Shown here piece by piece: positions 22,196-31,400 of a stretch of 32,951 nucleotides of DNA. Numbering within the stretch: the stretch's first letter is position 1; the number at the start of each line of letters is the position of its first letter. The DNA is from CAYVXE01 sp964455375 (GTDB lineage Bacteria > Zhuqueibacterota > Zhuqueibacteria > Oceanimicrobiales > Oceanimicrobiaceae): the NCBI GenBank assembly GCA_964455375.1, contig CAYVXE010000040.1, forward strand, positions 1-32,951. The letters run 5' to 3'. A model generated the notes under the pieces. That model was given only the letters and a program-made list of their open reading frames with translations. It had not been told where the DNA came from and did not search any database. The position numbers were made by a program, and so were the translations under genes.

Positions 22196-24796
22196 ATGCC
22201 CCTGATAAATATCTTTTGTAAAAAAACGTTCTTACGGCAAATAATCTTATTGAACATTTTTGCCCTTAATTTATTTGCACAAATCCCGTCACCTGAAAAA
22301 ATCATTGGGTTTCAGCCGGGAGAAGAAAAAAAATTGCTTGGATGGGATAAAGTCACCAAATATTTTAACATTTTAAATGAAAAGTCGGATCGTATCCAAG
22401 TGCAAACACTTGGGCAGACAACGTTAGGAAAACCATTTATTTGGGCCTTAATTTCTGCACCCAACAATTTACGCAACCTTGCCCGCTATAAAAATTTGCA
22501 AAGACAGGCGGCAAAACCATATCACTTATCAGATGCAGATGCACGGCTGCTGGCCAGTCAGAACAAACTCGTCACCGCCGTTTTTTTCAATATTCAGGGG
22601 GACGAAATTGCTTCAAGTCAAGCCGCTGTGCAACTGGCCTACTCGCTTGCTAAAAGTAACTCACCTGAAACAAAATCAATTCTGGATAATGTCATTATCC
22701 TGTTCATTCCTTCGTTAAATCCGGACGGAATGCAATTAGTTGTAGATTGGTATGATAAATACGTAAACACGCCATACGAGGGCGCTCCGGTGCCATTTTT
22801 AACCCATCATTATGCCGGTCGTGAAAACGATGACGACTGGACGTTAGCCAACCTGGTCGAAACAAGGCTGGTTGCAAAGCAACTTTATCAGGAATGGTTT
22901 CCGCAAGTTTTATGGGGAATTAAGAAAGCTGTGGATATGGGGCATAGACTCCGCATTCCATTAACCGACTTTCTACCAAACAGGTACTTAAACCAATTAA
23001 TTGTCAAAAATAGCAGTGAATTGCAAAGACAAATTATACAGAAAATGCTTCAGAAAAATGTGAACGGTATCACAGATGATGCAAAAAGTTTTACCTGGTC
23101 TGCTGGTAAAACCCTGAACATTTGCTGGTGGCATAACATCATGGGCGTCACTGCCGAGGTAGCAAACAGCCGATATGGCTCGCCAATTTTTTTTCCGAAA
23201 GGCAGCCTGAAGTTTTTCGATTATAAAGCAAACAATCATCATCTATTAAAATGGAAAGGCGGTTGGTGGCGGTTAAAAGATGCAATGGATTATGAAATTG
23301 AAGCAACCATGACCTTTTTACAAACCATCGCCGCCAACAAGGATTCCATTATTTACCATTTCTGTAAGATGAACCGGGAGGAAATCCGCAAAGGCAAAGA
23401 GGAAGCTCCATTCGCTTATATCATTCCCGCACAGCAACAAGATCCGGTTGCAACGGTGCAGATGGTGCAGGCACTTATGCTGCATGGCGTGACGGTTCAT
23501 AAAGTGGATAAAGACATTTTTACAGACGAAATGGATTTAAAGCAAAATGACCTGGTCATTTTACTTTCACAGCCTCTTCGACCTTACATCCAAAATATGC
23601 TGGAAAAACAGCAATACGCCCAGGAATTTAATCAAGAAACAAACGCTGCAAGGCCCACACCATCAGGCTGGACTCTACCGTTAATGTTGGATGTTGACGT
23701 TTATCCGGCCAATAAACCTTTAAATGCAGCACTGTCAGAATTATCTTCTATAACATATCCACGTGCAAAACTACACCGACAGGAGAAAGGCGATTACATT
23801 ATTCGCCATGACTCGAACAGAAGCTTTATCGCGGCAAATCGGTTGCTCGACGAAAACAAGAAAGTATATTGGTTGAAAAATGAGATGCAAATCCATGGCG
23901 TAACTTATCCACCGGGTACCATTTATGTTCCGCACAAAGAGCTTATCGCGAATAAGATGGATTTCATGTCACAGGAACTATCCTTGCCCATGGAACAGGT
24001 TAAAGCAGACTTCTCCGGCCAACCGGCTTTTCAGATAAAGAAATTCAAACTTGCGCTGTATCAACCCTGGAATCCCGCGCCGGATGAAGGCTGGACAAGA
24101 TTTCTCCTGGAACAATTTTTCTTCAAATTTCAAACGATCTACAGCTCAAATATTCGCAAAAACAATTTGCACAATGCATACGATGTCATTATTATTCCGG
24201 ACATGCTTTTAGATACGTTGATTTACGGAAACAGTCGAAGCGAAAATTCCATGTATTTACCGAAAATTCCCAAACCATTTTTATATGGTCTCATGGATGA
24301 TGGAATAGAAAATTTACGACAGTTTGTGTTAAAAGGGGGAACTTTAATCACGCTGAACAGGTCCTGCGATCTGCCAATTAAGCGCTTCGGCATACCGGCA
24401 GGAAATATTTTGGATTTTGAACAGACGAAACGTTTCTACTGTCCCGGTTCTTTATTACGGATAATAAATAATAACAAAGAAGCCATTGGATATGGGATGT
24501 CTGATAATTCCCCGGCCTTCTTTTTGAATAGCCGGGCATTTAAGCCCAAACCCTGGCAACACAAAACAAATGTGATTGCTTACTATTCAGAAAAGGAGCT
24601 TTTACTGAGTGGTTTCATTTCCGGTGGCGATATATTAAAGGGAGCAGCAGCAGTTTTAGACATTCCATTAGGGAAAGGACGTATTGTTTTGATTGGATTT
24701 AACTCACAATACCAGGCCAAAACCCCCGTGACTTATAAATTTCTGTTTAACGCCATCCAAATGTCTGCAGCGGAGGCAATCACATTGAAAAAATAA
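22196..24796 (+). CDS. M14-family carboxypeptidase homologue with degenerate active site, with C-terminal GATase1-like region
   Basis: An 866-residue exported protein of the large secreted M14 type. The signal peptide is residues ~1-28 (hydrophobic core LRQIILLNIFALNLFA). The M14 fold is clear: FFNIQGDEIASSQAAVQLAY, VIILFIPSLNPDGMQLVVDWY, TPYEGAPVPFLTHHYAG, and TAEVANSRYGSPIFFPKG. The zinc-binding HxxE reads QGDE (Q134 for His, E137 kept). The GHDNNRDW block reads GRENDDDW, losing the substrate arginine (D213). The third zinc histidine of the usual YDMHQMG motif is replaced (K244 by my alignment). Only the catalytic-type glutamate E321 remains. The last ~200 residues (YDVIIIPDMLLDTL, VLKGGTLITLN) look like the GATase1-like domain usual in this subfamily. 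Start: ATG 22196, which has GGAAAG upstream and gives the best signal peptide; GTG 22163 or ATG 22172 are alternatives. It follows the M28-like gene by 66 bases, probably in one operon. Confidence 0.87.
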   Translation: MPLINIFCKKTFLRQIILLNIFALNLFAQIPSPEKIIGFQPGEEKKLLGWDKVTKYFNILNEKSDRIQVQTLGQTTLGKPFIWALISAPNNLRNLARYKNLQRQAAKPYHLSDADARLLASQNKLVTAVFFNIQGDEIASSQAAVQLAYSLAKSNSPETKSILDNVIILFIPSLNPDGMQLVVDWYDKYVNTPYEGAPVPFLTHHYAGRENDDDWTLANLVETRLVAKQLYQEWFPQVLWGIKKAVDMGHRLRIPLTDFLPNRYLNQLIVKNSSELQRQIIQKMLQKNVNGITDDAKSFTWSAGKTLNICWWHNIMGVTAEVANSRYGSPIFFPKGSLKFFDYKANNHHLLKWKGGWWRLKDAMDYEIEATMTFLQTIAANKDSIIYHFCKMNREEIRKGKEEAPFAYIIPAQQQDPVATVQMVQALMLHGVTVHKVDKDIFTDEMDLKQNDLVILLSQPLRPYIQNMLEKQQYAQEFNQETNAARPTPSGWTLPLMLDVDVYPANKPLNAALSELSSITYPRAKLHRQEKGDYIIRHDSNRSFIAANRLLDENKKVYWLKNEMQIHGVTYPPGTIYVPHKELIANKMDFMSQELSLPMEQVKADFSGQPAFQIKKFKLALYQPWNPAPDEGWTRFLLEQFFFKFQTIYSSNIRKNNLHNAYDVIIIPDMLLDTLIYGNSRSENSMYLPKIPKPFLYGLMDDGIENLRQFVLKGGTLITLNRSCDLPIKRFGIPAGNILDFEQTKRFYCPGSLLRIINNNKEAIGYGMSDNSPAFFLNSRAFKPKPWQHKTNVIAYYSEKELLLSGFISGGDILKGAAAVLDIPLGKGRIVLIGFNSQYQAKTPVTYKFLFNAIQMSAAEAITLKK

Positions 24797-24809
24797 TCCT
24801 CCACTCATC

Positions 24810-25289
24810 TTAAATATCGTGAAACCTGCTTCGATAATAGAGCAGTGGTTTTCCGTTCACTGAAAAACCCACATCCTCGACCCGACCGATAAAAATAGTA
24901 TGGTCGCCACCTGCCAATTGCTCAACGGTTTTACATTCCAACCAGGCCAAATTATCCGTAAAAACAGGGACGCCGCGTCTGTTGATTTCATAACGCACGT
25001 TTTCGTAACGTTCCCCGCGACCCAACTTCGGATTTGCAAAATTCAATGCCAAATCCTTCTGCTTATCACTCAAAATATTCACCACAAAGTCGGTGCTTTC
25101 GGACATCATGGTGTGACTCGTACTGTTCTTCTTTAAACAAACCAAAATGAAGGGGGGATCAAGGGAAACAGACGAAAACGCATTTACCGTAAGACCATGG
25201 ATTTCTTCATCGCTTTTTAATGTCACGATGGTGACTCCAGTCGCAAAACTTCCAAGAACTCTCTTAAAATCGTCCTGGTTCAATGCCAT
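24810..25289 (-). CDS. Flavin reductase-like domain protein
   Basis: A 159-residue split-barrel flavin reductase of the HpaC/flavin reductase-like family. It binds FMN or FAD and typically uses NAD(P)H to supply reduced flavin to a partner monooxygenase. Motifs: FKRVLGSFATGVTIVT (8-23), GLTVNAFSSVSLDPPFILVCL (32-52), and near the end GGDHTIFIGRV followed by GKPLLYYRSRF. Length is normal. AGGAAA lies 7 bases before the ATG. Its stop is 13 bases from the stop of the convergent M14-like gene, with no clear terminator between. It follows the glucan phosphorylase gene by 48 bases on the same strand. No oxygenase partner is in the window. Confidence 0.92.
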   Translation of the reverse strand: MALNQDDFKRVLGSFATGVTIVTLKSDEEIHGLTVNAFSSVSLDPPFILVCLKKNSTSHTMMSESTDFVVNILSDKQKDLALNFANPKLGRGERYENVRYEINRRGVPVFTDNLAWLECKTVEQLAGGDHTIFIGRVEDVGFSVNGKPLLYYRSRFHDI

Positions 25290-25337
25290 CGGTGTTTCCT
25301 CTACTCTGATGCAACTTTAGGAATAGATTTTCAATCA

Positions 25338-27056
25338 TTATTGGAACAGTGGTGATACGTGATACGCCTGCAAAGCATATTCCGTGATCATTCGATGCGT
25401 GTTAAAATAGGTTGCATTTAAAGCAATGGTACTTTTCATCATCGAAATCCACTTTTCACGGTTATCATAATAGGTGGGAATGATGATATTCTCCAGTTTG
25501 TTGTAAAGATCTTCGATATCCAAACGCTCATCATAGTCTGTCAGGTTATCTTCATTGGGTGCCGGCCCGATTGCCCACCCGGTGACGCCTTCCACACAGC
25601 CTTCAATCCACCAACCATCGAGAACGCTGAAATTAAGCACACCATTGTGAGCACATTTCATCCCACTGGTGCCGGAAGCTTCCCGTGGCCGTTGCGGGTT
25701 GTTTAACCAAATGTCCACACCCGATGTAATCATTGCGCCCAAATGCATACCGTAATTTTGAAGATACGCTACATCCACTTTGTTGCCGAGCTTATGAATG
25801 GCCTCAAACACATGTTTTATGATATCTTTACCAATATCATCCTTAGGATGTGCTTTACCGGCAAATACAAACTGGACTTTACCACCGGCGATTTTAATTA
25901 ATCTCTCTAAATCAGAAAAAATTAAATCCGCTCTCTTGTAACCGGCAGCTCTTCTGGCAAATCCTACGGTTAATCGATCCAGGTGCATTTTCGTACCGGT
26001 TTCTTCTTCAACCAATTTTATCAATTTCCCCTTGGCCGACATATGTGCCTTCCAAACATCCTTATCGGGAATGTACATGGCTTGCACAAAATGCGACGGA
26101 TTGATATCCCAACCTGAAATAAACTGATCAAACAACTTTCTGAAACTCGGAGCCGTCCAACTTGCGGAATGGATGCCGTTGGTAATCCCGATGATACCCG
26201 GATTTTGAAACATATTGCGTGAAACTTCTGCGTGCTTTGCCGACACCCCATTTATGAAGCGGCTGAGCTTCAATGAAATGGCCGTTAAATTAACCGGATT
26301 CCTACCTTCGAGAAGTTCTATCAAATAATCCAAATAAACCGGGCTCATGACTTGCTCAACCATGTCAAAATCAAACACATCATGGCCGGCCGGCACCGGT
26401 GTATGAGTCGTAAAAATACAGTCCTTCTTTATTTTGCTGTAGGAACCATACCCGCTTTCCCGAATGAGTTCCAGAGCCAACAAACTTGCGTGTCCTTCGT
26501 TTAGGTGAAAATTCTCAATGTCCCGGTAGCCAAGATCCCGAAGCATGCGTACGCCACCAATTCCCAAAATAATTTCCTGACAGAGCCGAACATATAATCC
26601 GCCTCCATACAACTGCTTATTCAAATCACGATCTTTTTGGTCATTCTCTTCAACGTTTACGTCGAGGAAATAGACCGGAACAACGTACCCGAATTTCCCT
26701 ATGATGTCGTACTCCCACACACACACTTTAACAATACGGCTTTCTATTTTAAGTTCAATATAGTTAGGCAAACGCATAAGTTTTTGTTCGGGATGCCACC
26801 TTACTTCAGTTTCAATCTGTTCACCATCCTCCTTTAACCCCTGATGAAAATAACCAAACTGTTGCAATAAGGTAACGCCAACCATAGGAATACCCAGGTC
26901 AGCGGCAGAACGCAATGTATCACCCGCAAGGACACCTAAACCACCACTGTATGAAGGGATATCATTTTCAAGAGCGATTTCCATCGTAAAGTATGCTATC
27001 TCCCGCTTAGATTTGTCCTGGCTAAGTCTCTTAAAAATCTGACTGGTGTTATTCAT
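25338..27056 (-). CDS. glgP: Alpha-glucan (glycogen) phosphorylase, short form
   Basis: Phosphorolytic enzyme releasing glucose-1-phosphate from glycogen or maltodextrin, cytoplasmic. It belongs to the alpha-glucan phosphorylase family that begins EIAYFTMEIALENDIPSYSGGLGVLAGD (residues ~19-46). Other motifs are NFHLNEGHASLLALELIRE (182-200), FTTHTPVPAGHDVFDFD (215-231), GITNGIH (290-296), FARRAAGYKR (366-375) and the PLP lysine K467 in EASGTSGMKCAHNG. At 572 residues it lacks the N-terminal DUF3417 region found in the ~850-residue members, but the catalytic core is complete. The ATG has AGGA 8 bases upstream. No other glycogen gene is adjacent. Confidence 0.94.
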   Translation of the reverse strand: MNNTSQIFKRLSQDKSKREIAYFTMEIALENDIPSYSGGLGVLAGDTLRSAADLGIPMVGVTLLQQFGYFHQGLKEDGEQIETEVRWHPEQKLMRLPNYIELKIESRIVKVCVWEYDIIGKFGYVVPVYFLDVNVEENDQKDRDLNKQLYGGGLYVRLCQEIILGIGGVRMLRDLGYRDIENFHLNEGHASLLALELIRESGYGSYSKIKKDCIFTTHTPVPAGHDVFDFDMVEQVMSPVYLDYLIELLEGRNPVNLTAISLKLSRFINGVSAKHAEVSRNMFQNPGIIGITNGIHSASWTAPSFRKLFDQFISGWDINPSHFVQAMYIPDKDVWKAHMSAKGKLIKLVEEETGTKMHLDRLTVGFARRAAGYKRADLIFSDLERLIKIAGGKVQFVFAGKAHPKDDIGKDIIKHVFEAIHKLGNKVDVAYLQNYGMHLGAMITSGVDIWLNNPQRPREASGTSGMKCAHNGVLNFSVLDGWWIEGCVEGVTGWAIGPAPNEDNLTDYDERLDIEDLYNKLENIIIPTYYDNREKWISMMKSTIALNATYFNTHRMITEYALQAYHVSPLFQ

Positions 27057-27142
27057 AAATCAAATCCTGTTTAATTCGTTAACAAATTTTCGCAATCCCA
27101 GTTTTTATATATCGTCAAAATAAAATCATGCTGAATGAATCG

Positions 27143-27343
27143 TCACAAATTAAGTAAATTTAAAAAATGACCTTCATCCGAATAAATTATCTCAAATTTA
27201 TCTGAAAGCGCTTCCGCAAACATATAAACAAAAACTTCCGGTAGAAATTTCTGCTTTGCATCACTTTCGTGTGGAATCGTGACCAGGGTGCTGATATCAG
27301 GCGAAAAATAGTTAATTAAACTTGGGGAAGTTTTCAACAACAT
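27143..27343 (-). CDS. Small hypothetical protein
   Basis: A 66-codon frame starting at ATG 27343, with AAAGGA about 9 bases upstream. It lies between glgP and the divergent hydantoinase genes. The product (MLLKTSPSLINYF..., ending FEIIYSDEGHFLNLLNL) has balanced composition and a central FLPEVFVYMFAEALSDKFEII helix-like stretch, but no signal peptide and no family I recognise. It lies upstream of glgP on the same strand and could be co-transcribed with it. The ribosome site makes it better than chance, but it may still not be real. Confidence 0.4.
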   Translation of the reverse strand: MLLKTSPSLINYFSPDISTLVTIPHESDAKQKFLPEVFVYMFAEALSDKFEIIYSDEGHFLNLLNL

Positions 27344-27448
27344 GATTGGTAATCCTTTACATTGCAAAGGTTGAATTTTAGCTATTTTATTTCTAAATGT
27401 CAACTCCTAAATCAGGTTCATTTCACCTTTTTTGATAGACTTTTTTTC

Positions 27449-27477
27449 TTGAAGAATTTATGACCGATGCCTATATT
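27449..27477 (+). promoter_or_regulatory. Putative sigma70-type promoter for the oxoprolinase-like pair
   Basis: TTGAAG (27449-27454), 17 bases, TATATT (27472-27477), about 32 bases before the TTG start at 27510. The -10 element is the same hexamer as in the promoter at 18730. Confidence 0.4.
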
Positions 27478-27509
27478 GAAACGCTTATTATCACACACAT
27501 ATCCGATCA

Positions 27510-29747
27510 TTGGTGCCTAATTTGACAAATTACAAAAAGTTGTGGCAAATCTGGATCGATACCGGCGGAACGTTTACCGATGGTCTCGCCACCTCACCTA
27601 CCGGTAAACAACAGCGATGTAAAATTCTGAGCTCCAGTGCTTTACGCGGGACAATTATCAAACAGCGAAGCGCCAATGGTTTTGCGATTGCACACAATTG
27701 GCAGATTCCCGCCCATTTCCTGAACGGTTTTCAGTTTCATTTATTGGGAATTAAACACCAACTCAGGATTGTTCGGTATTTCGACGCAGAAAAAAATATC
27801 CTCGAACTTGATCATCCCATGGAGTTGCCGGTTCCCGTGAAGTCATCCTTCGAAGTCGTGTCCCACGAAGAAGCGCCCATCCTCGCAGCCCGCTTACTGA
27901 CCCAAACGGCTTCCGATAAACCTTTACCCGAGTTAAACATGCGTTTGGCAACTACGCGTGGAACCAATGCTCTTCTGGAACGAAAAGGCGCACCGGTCAT
28001 CTTATTTATCACAGAAGGCTTCACCGATTTACTTTCGATCGGAACCCAGCAGAGACCGGACATTTTTGCTCTGGAAATCATAAAGCCTTCACCGCTTTAC
28101 GAATCTGTTGTAGCAGTTGAAGAACGCTTAAACGCGCAGGGTGAGGTGCTCATCCCGTTAAACATAAAAAAAATCAAAGCAGCTTTACAGAAGCTTGTCA
28201 AAACCCCAAATACCGTTGCCGCAGTTGCCCTGATGCACAGCTACTTAAACCCCGAACATGAAAATGCTCTGAAACTGTTTCTATCTAAACAAGGTTTCAA
28301 ACACATTTCCTGTTCATCGGAAATTGCCCCGTTTATTAAAATCGTCCCTCGCGCAGAGACAACGGTCGTGAATGCCTTTCTCACCCCCATCATCAAAAAT
28401 TACTTAGAAGGCGTGACGTCGGTCATCACAAAAGGCAGCTTACATATCATGACCAGCACGGGCGGGCTGGTAACCGCCGATGACTTTTCAGCCAAAGACT
28501 GTCTCCTCAGCGGGCCGGCCGGTGGCGTCGTTGGTGCCGCGATGGCCGGAAAAAAATCCGGCTTTCATAAAATAATCGCTTTCGATATGGGCGGCACCAG
28601 TACCGATGTTGCCCGCTTTGACGGAGATTATGACTATGTCTTCGAACATCAAGTCGGCGATGCGCACCTCGTGGGGTCAGCCCTCGCCATTGAGAGCGTC
28701 GCTGCCGGCGGTGGCTCCATCTGCCATTTCGATGGATTCCGGTTACAGGTCGGTCCCGAAAGCGGCGGTGCCGATCCGGGACCCGCCTGTTACGGTGCCG
28801 GCGGGCCTCTCACACTCACCGATGTCAATCTGCTGCTGGGACGTTTAGACCCGGAACGCTTTCACATTCCAATTTCTAAAACTAACGCAGAGGAGACCTT
28901 TCTAAAATTAAAAAAACACATTCAGAAAAAAACCGGGAAACAGGAGTCTGATGACATTCTGCTAAGCGGTTTTCTAAAGATTGCCAATGAATGCATGGCC
29001 GATGCCATTCGTAAAATTTCTATCCGCAAAGGAGTCGACCCCAAAGAATACACGATGGTCTCATTTGGCGGTGCCGGTGGTCAGCACGCCTGCAACGTTG
29101 CACAATTATTGGATATTTCCCATGTGCTCATTCCACAAGACGCCTCTTTGCTGAGTGCACACGGCATCGGTCACGCCCTGCTGGAACGATTTGCAGAAAA
29201 GCAATTATTGAAGCCAATGAACGAGGTCGCAAAACAGCTTCACACTCTTTTTGATGACCTTACAAAAGAAGCGGCCAAGAAACTTCTCGCTGAAGGGGTG
29301 CCTGAAGACGAAATGGTCGTTAGAAGAAAAATTATCAATGCCAGATTCCTTGGTCAGGACGCCATTATTCCAATTGACTATGAAGAGGCCATGCCTGCAA
29401 ATATTGCATTTGAAAAAACCTATCTGAAAACATTCGGCCACCTCCCTGAAGGCCGGGACATAGAAATTGAATCCTTGCGAGTGGTCTGTTCAACAAAACC
29501 ATTTCCTGCACAAAAAACGGATGACACCTATAAACCCGTAAAGGCAAATCCCCACGGGTTCTGCAGCGTTTTTTTTGAAAAGGACTGGCGGGACGTCCCA
29601 TTTTTTGAGCGATCACGACTTCAAACAGCGCATTGGTGTCACGGACCCGCGGTCATTTTTGAGCAACATACGACCACCATTGTGGAAACGGGGTGGCAAT
29701 TTGAGATCGATGCCGCAGCAGCGATTCTCTTAAAAAGAAAGTACTGA
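27510..29747 (+). CDS. Hydantoinase/5-oxoprolinase subunit A
   Basis: A 745-residue HyuA-type ATP-dependent subunit, cytoplasmic. It resembles the A half of 5-oxoprolinase/N-methylhydantoinase, which opens a cyclic amide (5-oxoproline, hydantoin) at the cost of ATP. Motifs: ASKHA-type phosphate loops IDTGGTFTDG (16-25) and FDMGGTSTDVARFDG (358-372), GTNALLERKGAPV, IGTQQRPDIFAL (closer to 5-oxoprolinase than to hydantoinase), AAGGGSICHFDGFRLQVGPESGGADPGPACYG (397-430) and SFGGAGGQHA. The start is uncertain. TTG 27510 gives the longest frame but has no ribosome site; family members often start just before the WQIWIDTGGTFTD segment. Subunit B follows after 17 bases. In eukaryotes and many FCB bacteria the two halves are one ~1200-residue chain; here they are split. 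Confidence 0.92.
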   Translation: MVPNLTNYKKLWQIWIDTGGTFTDGLATSPTGKQQRCKILSSSALRGTIIKQRSANGFAIAHNWQIPAHFLNGFQFHLLGIKHQLRIVRYFDAEKNILELDHPMELPVPVKSSFEVVSHEEAPILAARLLTQTASDKPLPELNMRLATTRGTNALLERKGAPVILFITEGFTDLLSIGTQQRPDIFALEIIKPSPLYESVVAVEERLNAQGEVLIPLNIKKIKAALQKLVKTPNTVAAVALMHSYLNPEHENALKLFLSKQGFKHISCSSEIAPFIKIVPRAETTVVNAFLTPIIKNYLEGVTSVITKGSLHIMTSTGGLVTADDFSAKDCLLSGPAGGVVGAAMAGKKSGFHKIIAFDMGGTSTDVARFDGDYDYVFEHQVGDAHLVGSALAIESVAAGGGSICHFDGFRLQVGPESGGADPGPACYGAGGPLTLTDVNLLLGRLDPERFHIPISKTNAEETFLKLKKHIQKKTGKQESDDILLSGFLKIANECMADAIRKISIRKGVDPKEYTMVSFGGAGGQHACNVAQLLDISHVLIPQDASLLSAHGIGHALLERFAEKQLLKPMNEVAKQLHTLFDDLTKEAAKKLLAEGVPEDEMVVRRKIINARFLGQDAIIPIDYEEAMPANIAFEKTYLKTFGHLPEGRDIEIESLRVVCSTKPFPAQKTDDTYKPVKANPHGFCSVFFEKDWRDVPFFERSRLQTAHWCHGPAVIFEQHTTTIVETGWQFEIDAAAAILLKRKY

Positions 29748-29764
29748 TAAATTTTCGTACGCCT

Positions 29765-31321
29765 ATGAACCAACTACAAAAAACACATGTCGTTGAGTTA
29801 GAATTATTTACCAACCGCTTCAAAGCAATTGCGGAAGAGATGGGGGAAATGTTGCGCAAAACAGCCGTTTCCACAAATGTGAAAGAGCGTTTGGACTTCT
29901 CTTGCGCTCTCCTCAATGCCAGCGGTGAATTGGTGGTAAACGCACCCCACATGCCCGTGCATCTGGGCGCCATGGGTTTGTGCGTCCGGCGTCTGACTCA
30001 GGTAATTTCTTTTGAACCCGGTGATGTGGTTGTCACCAACCATCCGGCCTTTGGCGGCTCGCATCTGCCGGACATCACGGTTGTGACTCCCGTGTTTTTA
30101 CCAAACGGCCAGCTTTTGTCTTATGTTGCAAACCGGGCGCACCATGCGGAAATCGGGGGAACGCGTCCTGGCTCCATGCCGCCGTTTGCCACCTGTCTCG
30201 CAGAGGAGGGTGTGGTTATCCCACCTTTTCATCTGATTAAAGCCGGAAAACCAAACTGGCGTAACATGCAAGACCTTCTCACGAAAGGTAAGTATCCCAG
30301 CAGAACACCGGCTGATAATCTGGCTGACCTACGCGCCGCAGTTGCAGCCAACCAGCGCGGGTTGAGCGCTCTGACCGCTCTCGCTGAAAAAGAAAGCACT
30401 GAAAAAGTTCACTTTTATATGACTGCACTGAAAAAACTCGCCGACATGCAAATCAGAGAAGCGCTGCAGCAATTCCCGGATGGGGCGTATCATGCACAGG
30501 AAATGCTCGATGACGGCTCCCTGCTCTCGGTAAAAATTGCCATTTCTGGACAGACTGCCGAAGTGGATTTTTCCGGTTCCGCCGATGTGCACCCCGGCAA
30601 CCTGAATGCCACGGAAGCCATCGTCCGAAGTGTGGTCATTTATATTTTGCGTCTCCTGCTCAACAAACCGCTTCCGCTCAACGAAGGCTTGATGGAACCG
30701 GTAAACGTCATTGTACCAAAAGGAATGCTCAACCCTCCCTTTCCGGCAAACACGGAAGAAGCACCGGCTGTGGTCGGAGGTAACATCGAAACCAGCCAGC
30801 GGTTGGTTAACCTGCTGCTAAAGGCGCTCAAACTCTGCGCTGCAAGTCAGGGCACCATGAACAACACCTTATTTGGCACTGAACAGTTCGGCTACTACGA
30901 AACCGTGTGCGGTGGTTGCGGCGCCGGTCCAGGATTTCATGGGGTAAGCGCCACGCACAGTCATATGACCAACACCCGCATCACGGATCCGGAGATCCTG
31001 GAACATCGGTATCCCGTACGAATTGAACGGTTTGCCATTCGTCAAAATTCGGGAGGAGATGGTAAATTTCACGGCGGAAACGGCGCTATTCGGGAAATAA
31101 CATTCCTGCAGAAGATGGAGCTGTCCATTTTAAGTCAAAACCGCAAGCATGGCCCTTTCGGCCTCGACGGAGGAAAACCCGGAAAACCGGGTAAGCAGTA
31201 CCTGATTCGGGCTTCAGGTGAAATTGAACATCTGCAGGCTATCGACGGACGCACGGTTTATCCCGGCGATCGTTTTGTTCTGGAAACACCGGGCGGGGGC
31301 GGCTATGGGAAGTGTAAATGA
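29765..31321 (+). CDS. Hydantoinase/5-oxoprolinase subunit B
   Basis: A 518-residue HyuB-type subunit, cytoplasmic partner of the preceding HyuA-like protein in ATP-dependent cyclic-amide hydrolysis. Recognisable blocks are NRFKAIAEEMGEMLRKTAVSTNVKERLDFSCALLNASGELV, APHMPVHLGAMG, PGDVVVTNHPAFGGSHLPDITVVTPVF, ANRAHHAEIGGTRPGSMPP (metal-binding His pair), VVGGNIETSQRL, and a C-terminal HGGNGAIREI ... QNRKHGPFGLDGGKPG ... VLETPGGGGYG. These are full-length family signatures. The ATG lies 17 bases after the subunit A stop, with no strong ribosome site. The substrate (5-oxoproline versus a hydantoin) cannot be fixed from sequence. The NRAMP-like gene 340 bases downstream is separated by repeats. 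Confidence 0.94.
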   Translation: MNQLQKTHVVELELFTNRFKAIAEEMGEMLRKTAVSTNVKERLDFSCALLNASGELVVNAPHMPVHLGAMGLCVRRLTQVISFEPGDVVVTNHPAFGGSHLPDITVVTPVFLPNGQLLSYVANRAHHAEIGGTRPGSMPPFATCLAEEGVVIPPFHLIKAGKPNWRNMQDLLTKGKYPSRTPADNLADLRAAVAANQRGLSALTALAEKESTEKVHFYMTALKKLADMQIREALQQFPDGAYHAQEMLDDGSLLSVKIAISGQTAEVDFSGSADVHPGNLNATEAIVRSVVIYILRLLLNKPLPLNEGLMEPVNVIVPKGMLNPPFPANTEEAPAVVGGNIETSQRLVNLLLKALKLCAASQGTMNNTLFGTEQFGYYETVCGGCGAGPGFHGVSATHSHMTNTRITDPEILEHRYPVRIERFAIRQNSGGDGKFHGGNGAIREITFLQKMELSILSQNRKHGPFGLDGGKPGKPGKQYLIRASGEIEHLQAIDGRTVYPGDRFVLETPGGGGYGKCK

Positions 31322-31400
31322 AGAAAGTCAACCTTTTTGAAGTGTCATTCCGACCTAGCAGCCGTCTTTGTACCTCAACTGAGGGAGCCTTCATTTTTAT

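Noticed and set aside
20597..24796. Calling the M28- and M14-like genes active peptidases
   Set aside because: Zinc ligands are missing at the expected positions in both, so a catalytic assignment is not supported.
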